Origin: an uncultured Rhodospirillales bacterium
GTDB lineage: Bacteria > Pseudomonadota > Alphaproteobacteria > Acetobacterales > Acetobacteraceae
Reading direction: 5' to 3'
NCBI GenBank assembly: GCA_903928895.1
Contig: CAIYSR010000094.1
Coordinates: 1-41,587 of the forward strand
Length of the DNA stretch: 41,587 bases
A program made the position numbers and the translations under genes. Under the pieces are notes generated by a model, which had not been told where the DNA came from, did not search any database, and was given only the letters and a program-made list of their open reading frames with translations. This document shows, piece after piece, positions 1 through 7,322 of this stretch (positions within the stretch are counted from its first letter, which is position 1; each line of letters opens with the position of its first letter).

Positions 1-5
1 ACCCG

Positions 6-24
6 CTGGGGCCTGAGGCCCCAG
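6..24. repeat. Perfect GC-rich hairpin, partner of the copy near 39,999
   Basis: CTGGGGCC, a 3-base loop and GGCCCCAG form a perfect 8-bp stem. The surrounding 40 bases resemble positions 39994-40032 at the other end of the window, with only a few changes and small indels. No T-run follows, so a simple intrinsic terminator is not supported. It is a dispersed intergenic hairpin repeat. Confidence 0.6.
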
Positions 25-139
25 ACCCCCATCCATTAAAATCCATGCCATCCAAACGCCCCCTCTCCCGCTCTGCGGGCTTGGGCCGCAAAGCGGATCA
101 AGGCCGGGGTGAGGGTCGGGCCACGGCACAATGCCCCCC

Positions 140-313
140 TCACTCCAGCAACACCGCCACCGCCCGCGACACCGTCAGCCCGACATAGCACCCCCAAACC
201 GCCTCCCCCCGCCGCCACATCACCCAGGCGGCCACCCCATAAAACCCCACCTCCACCAACCCAGCCAAAACCCGCGGCTGCGCCAACACCCCCATCAAAA
301 ACCCGACAACCAT
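140..313 (-). CDS. Small hydrophobic membrane protein, 57 aa
   Basis: This short minus-strand ORF begins at an ATG preceded by GGAGG at 8-base spacing, a textbook ribosome binding site and the main reason for calling it. The product is almost entirely hydrophobic. One membrane segment lies near residues 1-30 (MVVGFLMGVL...), then a WRRGE charged patch at about 33-37, then a second hydrophobic stretch to the C-terminus. I do not recognise a family. It lies alone in a C-rich intergenic region, divergent from the HTH gene at 569. Overlapping plus-strand frames are proline/histidine-rich and look like frame shadows. Confidence 0.45.
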   Translation of the reverse strand: MVVGFLMGVLAQPRVLAGLVEVGFYGVAAWVMWRRGEAVWGCYVGLTVSRAVAVLLE

Positions 314-445
314 TTTCTCGTCCTCCGCCTGGAAAAATGTGCAACGGGCTTGAACGGCTCCCGCGACAACACACATCCTCCACAGTCGAACCCGCCGATA
401 TCTAAGCAAAACCGAAAAAAATTCCCCAACTCCCCTAATCAAACC

Positions 446-489
446 AAACTAAAGAACCCAAACCCCATGTGTTCACTCCTGTTTAGTTT
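446..489. promoter_or_regulatory. Inverted repeat upstream of the HTH gene, possible operator
   Basis: AAACTAAA (446-453) and TTTAGTTT (482-489) are perfect reverse complements 28 bases apart. They lie in an AT-richer patch about 80-120 bases before the HTH start at 569. A self-binding site for that regulator is a guess from position only. Confidence 0.25.
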
Positions 490-568
490 TCTTAATCCCG
501 TTTCATATCGCCCCCACCCCCCAACCACGCTACCCTCCTCCCCGCCCCCCAGCCCGGAGCCCGCGCCC

Positions 569-1487
569 ATGCCCGCCATCCCCAACGCCCGCGCCAAGCT
601 AGACCGCCTCTGCACCGAATCCGCCACCCGCGGCGGCAGCCTCACCACCCACGGCGCCGTCGCCAAAGCCATCGGCATCACCCCCGGCCGCCTCTCCCAA
701 CTCTTCGGCATCGCCACCGCCACCGCCGAAATCAACATCTCCCCCGAAACCCTCGGCAAAATCGCCCGCGCCTTCACCGAGGACGGCGTCCCCCTCACCC
801 CCGAATCCCTCGCCCTCCCCTACGAAGCCTTCGCCGCCACCCTCGCCCCCCAACGCCGCCCCACCCGCCTTGAACCCGAGGAACCCAGCCTCCCCTCCCC
901 CGACTGGCACATCGAAACCGCCGCCCAATACACCGACCTCGCCGCCGCCACCCTCCATCGGCCTCGTCCACTCAGCAACAACCGCCCCGACGCCTACTTC
1001 CTCGACGCCTCCCTCCGCTTCGAACCCGCCGAATACGTCCTCGGCAACCACAGCCTCACCATCGCCCTCCGCCAGGCCACCCTCATTTTCGACTCCCCCG
1101 CCTACCAGCTCGGCAAAGACTCCCTCCTCGGCGTCCCCTCCCGCCCCCACCCGCTCATCACCCCCGGCATCCACGGCCTCACCATCAACGCCCCCGACGG
1201 CGAAACCCTCCCCCCCAACCCCCTCGATGACCACCACCTCGCCATCATCGAACCAGCCGGCACCGCCGACCCCATCGTCACCCTCACCCTCACCGCCCCC
1301 CCCCCGCAGTTTCACCTTCGCCCTCATCGACGACAACGACACCCAATCCCCACCCCCCAGCCCCAACAAGGACGCCATCCTCAACCTTGTCTTCGTCCAA
1401 AACCCCGACATCCACCGCACCCCAAACGGCCACCTCCGCCTCGCCCGCGCCACCATGCGCCGCAAACCCCCCACGGACCCCCGCTGA
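569..1487 (+). CDS. HTH protein, frame broken at a C10 run
   Basis: The start at 569 opens a protein whose N-terminus (about residues 15-70) reads as a Cro/C1-like helix-turn-helix, with AKAIGITPGRLSQLFG as the recognition region. The remaining ~230 residues look beta-rich and contain no motif I know. At 1296-1305 there is a run of ten C. Upstream of it the natural frame is the one from 569. Downstream, the frame with natural composition (SFTFALIDDNDTQ...) ends at 1487 and needs one base fewer. With nine C the product is 305 aa. With ten C, as given, the ORF turns Arg/His/Pro-rich and reads through into the LRR gene at 1493. Function unknown; a DNA-binding regulator is the best guess. Confidence 0.6.
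1296..1305. other. C10 homopolymer at the frame break of the HTH gene
   Basis: Ten consecutive C at the exact point where the coding frame changes. It is either a homopolymer sequencing error or a slipped-strand switch. One base fewer restores the 305-aa HTH protein. The length given fuses it in frame to the downstream LRR protein. Confidence 0.7.
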
Positions 1488-1492
1488 CCCCC

Positions 1493-2410
1493 ATGAAACC
1501 CCCAACCCAACTCCTCACCACCCTAGCAACTGTTCTTGCCACCAAAACCGAAAGCTTCACCGCCCTTGCTGCCTTCGCCGGCTTAGAACCGGCAACAGCA
1601 TTCAGGAGCGCAGACTTGCGCCACGTTGATTTCGGTACGGATGATCTGGCGCAGTACGACTTTTCCGGCGCCAATCTAAAAGGCGCCAAAATCTCTAAAG
1701 CTAGAGGCCTGAAGGATCTCATTTGGGATACTAAGACCGTATGGCCGGATGGTTTTCATCCCGCCACACCAGAAAATTTTGACTTGGATGAAGCCCATCT
1801 GAAGATTTACGACGGCGAAGAGCTTCCAGAAAACTGGAAGCCGTTTATATTCAGTATCGATTTTGGACCAAGATCGACATTCTATAAAAATGGATATGGT
1901 TACTACCTGGAATCGGGCGAATTGGCATTCAAGGATCTATCTGGTTTCAAGGATTTATTCCATTTACAAAAATTGAATCTCAATAGAACATCTATTATGG
2001 ATATAAATTTCGTTTCCAATCTAAAAAATCTAAAATCGTTACATATAAACGCGACAAGTATTACCGATCTAAAACCCATATCAAAATTAAGAAATTTGAT
2101 TTCGCTCGATTTGAATGGTACTGGTGTCGATAATTTAGAACCGATTTCGGAAATTTTATCACTTAAGGAACTTATTCTCAACAACACACCGGTAAGAGAC
2201 CTCCGCCCCTTGTCCAGTCTCGAAAACCTTCAGAACCTTTACCTCAACAGCACTCCTGTTACGGACCTTACTCCGATTGCCCAACTACGGAGTTTGCAGA
2301 GTGTCCATCTCATTTGGACGGGCGTCCGTGACGCGGAAATGCTTAGCCATGTCCCCAACTTGTTTGTACCACCCGGCGCGAGGCGGCTCCTCCGCAAGAA
2401 ATCACCCTAG
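1493..2410 (+). CDS. Pentapeptide-like and leucine-rich-repeat protein, 305 aa
   Basis: The ATG at 1493 lies 5 bases after the HTH frame ends. Residues about 40-75 carry pentapeptide-like units (SADLRHVDF, YDFSGANLKGAKI). Residues about 150-290 hold roughly six leucine-rich repeats of the 22-residue internalin type, with the recurring pattern LxxLxxLxLNxTxVxDLxPI. No signal peptide is visible, so a cytoplasmic interaction protein is likely. Base composition is striking: about 1700-2250 is much more AT-rich than its neighbours and uses codons rare elsewhere in the window, a sign of transfer. The two ends are more GC-rich. LRR proteins bind other proteins. The target is unknown. Confidence 0.75.
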   Translation: MKPPTQLLTTLATVLATKTESFTALAAFAGLEPATAFRSADLRHVDFGTDDLAQYDFSGANLKGAKISKARGLKDLIWDTKTVWPDGFHPATPENFDLDEAHLKIYDGEELPENWKPFIFSIDFGPRSTFYKNGYGYYLESGELAFKDLSGFKDLFHLQKLNLNRTSIMDINFVSNLKNLKSLHINATSITDLKPISKLRNLISLDLNGTGVDNLEPISEILSLKELILNNTPVRDLRPLSSLENLQNLYLNSTPVTDLTPIAQLRSLQSVHLIWTGVRDAEMLSHVPNLFVPPGARRLLRKKSP

Positions 2411-2526
2411 ACGACCAAGGCAGCGATGCACTCGCCCCTCCCCAACGCCACCCACTCCGCCCAAATGTTCTCCTTGACCACCACCCTCCACCAATGGCAA
2501 TTTTTGCCATCTCCCGGAGCCCCCTC

Positions 2527-2784
2527 ATGCCCACCATGAACATCTCCCTTCCCCCCGAACTCGCCCACTTCGTCGAAACCGAACTCGCCTCCGGCGCCTA
2601 CGCCAGCGCCAGCGAAGTCATCCGCGACGGCCTGCGCCACCTCCAGCACGAAAAATCCATCCGAGACGAACGCCACCACATCCTCAAGCGCGAAATCGAA
2701 GCCGGCCTCGCCGAAGCCCGCGCCGGCATCCTCTCCCCCCTCTCCATCGCCGACATCGCCCGGCAAGTCGCCGCCGAGGAATGA
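2527..2784 (+). CDS. parD: ParD-like antitoxin
   Basis: The 85-aa product begins MPTMNISLPPELAHFVE, the ribbon-helix-helix strand-helix pattern of the ParD/CopG antitoxins. It continues with GAYASASEVIRDGLRHL, the conserved ParD second helix. The C-terminal part (HHILKREIEAGLAEARAG) is the usual toxin-wrapping helix. Start 2527 is preferred; 2536 (MNISLP) and 2494 are also possible. The stop overlaps the next gene by ATGA, the normal arrangement of a type II toxin-antitoxin operon. Expected role: neutralise ParE and repress the operon, which stabilises a plasmid or island. Confidence 0.88.
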   Translation: MPTMNISLPPELAHFVETELASGAYASASEVIRDGLRHLQHEKSIRDERHHILKREIEAGLAEARAGILSPLSIADIARQVAAEE

Positions 2785-3122
2785 CCGGCTTCCGCCTCAC
2801 CCCCCGCGCCGCACTCGACCTCGCCGACCTCCTCCGCGACACCGCCCGCCGCTTCGGCCCCCGGCAACGCGACGCCTACGCCGCTCTCATCGAAACCGCC
2901 GCCCAACGCCTCGCCGCTGACCCCAATCACCCAGCGGCAAGGCCCCGCCCCGACCTCGCCCCCGACCTCCGCGCCTATCACCTCGCCACCGCCGCAGGCC
3001 GCCCCGGCGCTGCCGCCCACATCCTCTATTTCATCCCCTCCGCGCCCCCACCGGCCACCATCACCCTCATCCGCATCCTCCACCACCGAATGGACCCAAT
3101 ACGCCATCTCCCCACCCCTTGA
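2781..3122 (+). CDS. parE: ParE/RelE-family toxin
   Basis: The 113-aa product is translationally coupled to the antitoxin by the ATGA overlap. It begins FRLTPRAALDLADLLRDTARRFG, the typical ParE opening strand and helix. It contains the pattern PDLAPDLRAYHLATAAGRP near residues 55-75 and ends with HILYFIP...ITLIRILHHRMD, the family's closing strands and the common (H)RxMD tail. ParE toxins inhibit DNA gyrase. The target here is inferred from the family. A proline-rich insertion (PSAPPPA) replaces the usual short turn before the last strand. Confidence 0.85.
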   Translation: MTGFRLTPRAALDLADLLRDTARRFGPRQRDAYAALIETAAQRLAADPNHPAARPRPDLAPDLRAYHLATAAGRPGAAAHILYFIPSAPPPATITLIRILHHRMDPIRHLPTP

Positions 3123-3154
3123 CGCGGTTCGACAGTCATATTATATAACAATCA

Positions 3155-3727
3155 ATGACAACTCTCGCCACCACCTTCCGTGCCATCCTCTCCGGCCTCC
3201 AGGCCGTCATCGGCATCGTCGCGGCCAAAAACCCGGCCCGCGACCAAATCCTCGGCCGCATCTATGTCCACCTCAACCGCACCATCCAGCGCTTCGAAAA
3301 ACTCGTCGCCCACTGGCGCAACAACACCCTCCCCAAACCCCGCGTATCGCGCCCCTCCCCCGCCCGCCCGCAATCTACCCCCATCCTTCCCACCGAGCGC
3401 CGTCCCATCTGGCGCCTCCCCACCGGCCGCGCCTGGCTCATCCGCAACGTCGACCACTACAATTTTCGCGGCCACGCCAGCCAACTCCAGTATTTCCTCG
3501 CCACCCCCGAATGCGTCGCCTTCCTCGCCGAAGTCCCCCGCGCCCACCGCCTCCTCCGCCCCCTCGCCAAATCCCTCGGCATCCAAATGCCCGGCGACCC
3601 CCCGCCCCCCCTGCCAAAACCCGCCAAACCCGCCAAACACCCATGTCCCCCTCCCTTGCGCGAGCAGCCCAGGGCCGCACCCCCACCCCTCACCATCCAT
3701 CACCCCATCTTTTCAAAAGCCCGCTGA
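3155..3727 (+). CDS. Conserved-looking hypothetical protein, 190 aa
   Basis: Codon use fits a real gene. Residues 1-60 are helical with a basic tract (HLNRTIQRFEKLVAHWRNN). Residues about 80-145 form a compact region with two recognisable stretches, WRLPTGRAWLIRNVDHYNF and ASQLQYFLATPECVAFL. The tail from 148 is proline/lysine-rich and low complexity. No signal peptide or membrane helix is evident. I recall similar uncharacterised proteins in acetic acid bacteria but cannot name a family. It starts 32 bases after the toxin gene, behind a short AT-rich patch (TATTATATAAC) that may hold its own promoter. Confidence 0.55.
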   Translation: MTTLATTFRAILSGLQAVIGIVAAKNPARDQILGRIYVHLNRTIQRFEKLVAHWRNNTLPKPRVSRPSPARPQSTPILPTERRPIWRLPTGRAWLIRNVDHYNFRGHASQLQYFLATPECVAFLAEVPRAHRLLRPLAKSLGIQMPGDPPPPLPKPAKPAKHPCPPPLREQPRAAPPPLTIHHPIFSKAR

Positions 3728-3765
3728 CCCCCCTCCCCTCCGCACGTCCAATTCGTTCCGATTAT

Positions 3766-4266
3766 TTACTTATTCTGATCCCACCCATCCCGATCCAGCA
3801 TCATGATCCTGTCGTCGTACAACACCCCATCCACCCAATGCACCCCCGGGATCCCCCCGCACGCCACAAACCCCGCCCCCCGATACAACGCCTCCGCCGC
3901 CACATTCCCCACCCGCACATTCAATTCCACCTGCGATACAAGCCCGAACGCCACCTCCAGCGCCGCCGCCAGCAACCCCCGCGCCACCCCTCGCCCCTTC
4001 GCATACACCCCCCAGACATAGGCCCGGTGCCGCTCCTTCACATTCTCGCTGAATTGCAGCCCGACAATCCCCACCAGCTCCCCCCCGACATAAGCCCCCA
4101 TCACCCGATTATCCGCCAACTGGCTGACAAAAAACGACAGCGGCCGCGTCAAAACCGTTTCGTAATCCGATCCAAAATCGGCCGGATAATCCCGCAACGC
4201 CTCCAGCCGCAACGCCCGGAACGCCGGCGCCTCCGCCACGCCCACCCGCCGAAACTCGGCCTTCAT
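3766..4266 (-). CDS. GNAT-family N-acetyltransferase
   Basis: The 166-aa protein starts MKAEFRRVGVAEAPAFRALR. It shows the GNAT core: strand-rich MGAYVGGELVGIVGLQF (about 75-92), the acetyl-CoA pyrophosphate loop region VYAKGRGVARGLLAAAL (about 108-124), and the closing motif ELNVRVGNVAAEALYRGAGF (about 133-152). It transfers an acetyl group to an unknown amine. The ATG at 4266 overlaps the stop of the upstream acyltransferase (ATGA), which decides the start over the alternative at 4281. Confidence 0.85.
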   Translation of the reverse strand: MKAEFRRVGVAEAPAFRALRLEALRDYPADFGSDYETVLTRPLSFFVSQLADNRVMGAYVGGELVGIVGLQFSENVKERHRAYVWGVYAKGRGVARGLLAAALEVAFGLVSQVELNVRVGNVAAEALYRGAGFVACGGIPGVHWVDGVLYDDRIMMLDRDGWDQNK

Positions 4267-5309
4267 GATCCGATCACCCATCGTACCCCCCTGCGCCACG
4301 CCAGCTTGCGCCGTTCCGTCCCTTCCGCCAACACCAGCACCACCGCCGGCACCCCGAGCATCACCAGCGCCCGCATCTGCCACCCCCCCACCGGCCACGG
4401 TACCACCGCCGCGGCGAAGCGGATCAGCGGCAGATGAAACAAATACAGCGCAAACGTCGCCCCCGCCGCCCACCGCAATCCCGCCAGCCGACCCCCCAGC
4501 CATCCGATATCCGGCCCAACCCGCTGGATCCCCAGCAGCGCCAGCGCAAAGCACCCCCCCACCAGATAATCCTGCCCATAATCCCCCAGCCGCCCCGCCT
4601 CCAGCACGAACGGGTCATAAATCTGCCCCTGCCGCTGCTGCATAGCCGCCGCCACCACCACCCCCGCCAACCCCATCACCACCCCAACCCACCCCCACCC
4701 CAGCGGCATCTTCCGCCCCCGGCACCACACGCCCAGCAGCCACAACGGAAACAGCACCGCAATCCCCGGCCCCGCCACCACCATCGCCGCCCCCGCCCCG
4801 AGCCAGCGGAGTCGTGCCGGTAAAAAAACGAACAGCCCGAACGCCAGATAGTACCAGGCCTCGAATCCGAGCGACCAGTACGGAATATCCGACCCCGGCG
4901 AAATCTGCACCGACCAGATATTCCCGGTGAACACCAGGTTGCGCAAAAACTGCCAGATCGCCGCGCCGCCGGCGTCGCAGCAAAACCCGTGATACAACTC
5001 CGGCCGCACGGAGCGACCGATCGCATCCAGCACATACGTCAGCGCCAACGCCGGCACCGCCACCGACCACACCCGCGCCAACCGGCTCGCCACATACTCC
5101 CGCACGCCACGCCCTTCGGTGGCATGGGCAATCACGAAGCCGGACAACACAAAAAACACATCGACCGCCTCGCGCCCGATCGTGCTGAGCTGCCAGAACA
5201 GCCCATCCGTATGGTCATGCCACGACGCATGCGACAGGAACACAGCCACGGCAGCCACCAGCCGGACGATATCCAGGAAAGCCGAGACCTCGCGCCCCAT
5301 GCGCCTCAT
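4263..5309 (-). CDS. Acyltransferase-3 family membrane protein (OafA/ExoZ-like)
   Basis: Multi-pass membrane protein of about 348 aa. The N-terminal signature FLDIVRLVAAVAVFLSHASWH contains the conserved His. REAVDVFFVLSGFVIAHA and SLGFEAWYYL follow, both typical of acyltransferase-3 proteins that O-acetylate surface polysaccharides using acyl-CoA. About ten hydrophobic segments continue to the C-terminus (ALYLFHLPLI). The start is taken at the ATG at 5309 (MRRMGREVSAF), with 5300 as an alternative; a longer frame to 5366 overlaps the upstream gene. It is coupled to the downstream GNAT. Decoration of the polysaccharide made by the main cluster is a reasonable inference. Confidence 0.85.
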   Translation of the reverse strand: MRRMGREVSAFLDIVRLVAAVAVFLSHASWHDHTDGLFWQLSTIGREAVDVFFVLSGFVIAHATEGRGVREYVASRLARVWSVAVPALALTYVLDAIGRSVRPELYHGFCCDAGGAAIWQFLRNLVFTGNIWSVQISPGSDIPYWSLGFEAWYYLAFGLFVFLPARLRWLGAGAAMVVAGPGIAVLFPLWLLGVWCRGRKMPLGWGWVGVVMGLAGVVVAAAMQQRQGQIYDPFVLEAGRLGDYGQDYLVGGCFALALLGIQRVGPDIGWLGGRLAGLRWAAGATFALYLFHLPLIRFAAAVVPWPVGGWQMRALVMLGVPAVVLVLAEGTERRKLAWRRGVRWVIGS

Positions 5310-5329
5310 GACCGGTTGCGTGAGCCCGA

Positions 5330-6196
5330 CTATAACAGTTTCTGTCCGACGACAAACCCGCGCCACGACCGCCGCCCCGTCGCCTCGCGCAGCACCTTCG
5401 CCGCGACCATCCGCGCGATCAATCCCGACGCCGCCCGCGAGCTCACCCCGATCGCCGCGGCCAATTGTCCCGCCGTGATCACGCTGCGCCGCAGCACCAC
5501 CGCCGCCGCATCGGGCATCCGCGACCGCCTGGTCCCCCCAATCGCCCGCAACCGCGCCTCGGCCACCTGCAACCGCGCCAGTTCGCGCCGCGCCCTGGCA
5601 GCTGCCTCCGAAATTGCCGCGACCACCAGCGGCAGCGGATCAGGCGCCATCGCGGCTCGGTGCAGCAATGCCACCGGAGCGGACCAGAACAACAGCCCCG
5701 GATATCCGGTACCTCCCCGCTCACGCCAGAGCCAGGCCGCTCGCGCGACGCTTTCCGCGGCAAAACTCGCGGCGATGAGCCGGGCAGCGGCCAGGAGGGG
5801 AGGGGGGTCGTCGGGATCTTCTGGCACCGGCTCGCCCGGCGGCTGCCAGGTGCGCAAGGTGGCGAGGCGCTCGAATAATACGCACTGCCGTAGTGCCGAC
5901 GTTACGTCCCGATCCTGCGGCGCGGCGGCAGAAGCGGGCGTTAGCGACACGGTGAGCGGCAGGACCGAGGGAAGCCTGACGCCAAGCTGCGCGGCGGCGA
6001 GGGAGCCGGTGATCCCAGCGGCACGCATGGCAATGTCGATCGGGTGGATCCAAACCCCCTGATGCGCGAGCCAGCCGGCGCTCTCCTGGCACGCCAGGCG
6101 AGCGAGGAGGCCCTCCCGAACCGGGAGGCTCGCCGCCGCTGTCGCGGACTCTAGGCGGGCGAGGTTGTCCTGGGCCTGAAGGAGCGTCTTAAGCAT
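5330..6196 (-). CDS. DUF1612 / HTH-domain protein (RHE_PE00001-like)
   Basis: The 288-aa product has the features of a family common on alphaproteobacterial plasmids. LLARLACQESAGWLAHQGVWIHPIDIAMR near residues 29-57 matches the DUF1612-type N-terminal region, and a C-terminal winged helix reads SVITAGQLAAAIGVSSRAAS then GLIARMVAAKVLREATGR. That C-terminal domain resembles the one following Fic domains, but no Fic motif (HPFxxGNGR) is present. Role unknown; DNA binding is likely. Its stop lies 20 bases before the acyltransferase start. Plus-strand composition changes from C-rich to G-rich inside this gene, near 5750. Confidence 0.72.
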   Translation of the reverse strand: MLKTLLQAQDNLARLESATAAASLPVREGLLARLACQESAGWLAHQGVWIHPIDIAMRAAGITGSLAAAQLGVRLPSVLPLTVSLTPASAAAPQDRDVTSALRQCVLFERLATLRTWQPPGEPVPEDPDDPPPLLAAARLIAASFAAESVARAAWLWRERGGTGYPGLLFWSAPVALLHRAAMAPDPLPLVVAAISEAAARARRELARLQVAEARLRAIGGTRRSRMPDAAAVVLRRSVITAGQLAAAIGVSSRAASGLIARMVAAKVLREATGRRSWRGFVVGQKLL

Positions 6197-6398
6197 TGTA
6201 TTTTAAAGGGCCATCTGCCGAATCGGAAAGAAGACGGTGATTTTAGACGTGATCCCGGGGAATCAGGTATAGGCCGCCGCGCAGCCGCGGGCGGTGGGGG
6301 CGGGATCGGTGCGGGGCCGCGCGGCGTGGGGCTCGGCGTATTGGACACGGCTCCAAATGACCGTTTTCTAACTGCTTGTTTCATTGTACGGTGCGGTG

Positions 6399-7277
6399 AT
6401 GACCCTGATTGGCTATGCCCGCGTCTCCACGGAGGATCAAAGTACCGCAGCCCAGCTTGACGCGTTGCGCGCGGTGGGCTGCGTGGAGATCTTCGAGGAA
6501 CGCGCCTCAGGCGGCGATCCGGCGCGGCCGGTGCTGGCGCGCGCGCTCGGGCGGATCGGTGCCGGGGATACGCTGGTGGTGGCGCGGATCGACCGGCTGG
6601 CGCGTTCGCTTGCCCATCTGCTTCAGGTAATCGAGCTGCTTCGGCGCAAAAGCGCGCATTTTCGCTCGCTTGGAGACCCCATCGACACATCGAGCCCGCA
6701 GGGGGTCTTCACGTTGCAGGTGCTCGGCGCCGCCGCCGAGTTCGAACGGGCGTTGATCCGCGAGAGAACCCGCGCCGGGTTGGCGGCAGCCCGCGCGCGG
6801 GGACGGGTCGGCGGGAATCCGGGACTGCGGGCGCGACTGCCCGAGGCGATCCGGCGCGTGGCGGCGGCGCGGCGGCAGCAGGCGCTCGAGGCGCTGATTG
6901 CAGGTGCGGAGAGCTGGCTGCCGATCGTGCGGCGGATGCGGCCGCAGCGGCCATGGAAGGAGGTGGCGCGCGCGGTGAGTGCGGCGAATCCGGCCACGGT
7001 GTGGAGCGCGGGTCGGCTCAGCCGGGCGGTGCGGCGGTTTGTGGACGAGGGGTTGGCCGAGGCGGGGCTGCTGGCCCCGGCGCCGCGGCGGGTGGCGCCG
7101 GACCGGTTGCTGGCGGTGATCGCAGGGATGGTGCGGGCGCGGCCGGGAATGTCGCTGCGGGCGATCGCGGCGGCGCTGGAGGCGATGCGCGAGGTGCCGC
7201 CGCGCGGCGGAGGACATTGGCCGGTGTCCTCGGTGGCGCATCTGCTGGCGCGGGCGCGGGCTGCGGGATATCTGTAA
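6399..7277 (+). CDS. Serine recombinase (resolvase/invertase) with long C-terminal extension
   Basis: The product begins MTLIGYARVSTEDQS, with the catalytic Ser at residue 10. Further resolvase motifs are VARIDRLARSLAHL and the helix GAAAEFERALIRERTRAGLAAARARGR, cut here only by punctuation of the domain. Ordinary Tn3-type resolvases are about 185 aa. This one is 292 aa, with an Arg/Ala-rich extension of roughly 110 residues after the DNA-binding region. An upstream TTG at 6384 is also possible. The TTGGA-N6-TCCAA inverted repeat at 6341-6356 is a candidate operator or part of a res site. Expected role: multimer resolution or site-specific inversion. Confidence 0.88.
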   Translation: MTLIGYARVSTEDQSTAAQLDALRAVGCVEIFEERASGGDPARPVLARALGRIGAGDTLVVARIDRLARSLAHLLQVIELLRRKSAHFRSLGDPIDTSSPQGVFTLQVLGAAAEFERALIRERTRAGLAAARARGRVGGNPGLRARLPEAIRRVAAARRQQALEALIAGAESWLPIVRRMRPQRPWKEVARAVSAANPATVWSAGRLSRAVRRFVDEGLAEAGLLAPAPRRVAPDRLLAVIAGMVRARPGMSLRAIAAALEAMREVPPRGGGHWPVSSVAHLLARARAAGYL

Positions 7278-7322
7278 CGCTGGATAGGCGTCGTTACGTC
7301 ATTCCGTAGGGACGAAGTTATA

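Noticed and set aside
131-568. Plus-strand extension of the HTH frame upstream of 569
   Set aside because: Pro/His-rich shadow composition; the natural protein pattern begins at the ATG at 569.
599-1510. Long minus-strand Gly/Val-rich frames opposite the HTH gene (and similar frames opposite prsT and prsR)
   Set aside because: Repetitive Gly/Glu/Val composition typical of antisense frames in GC-rich genes.
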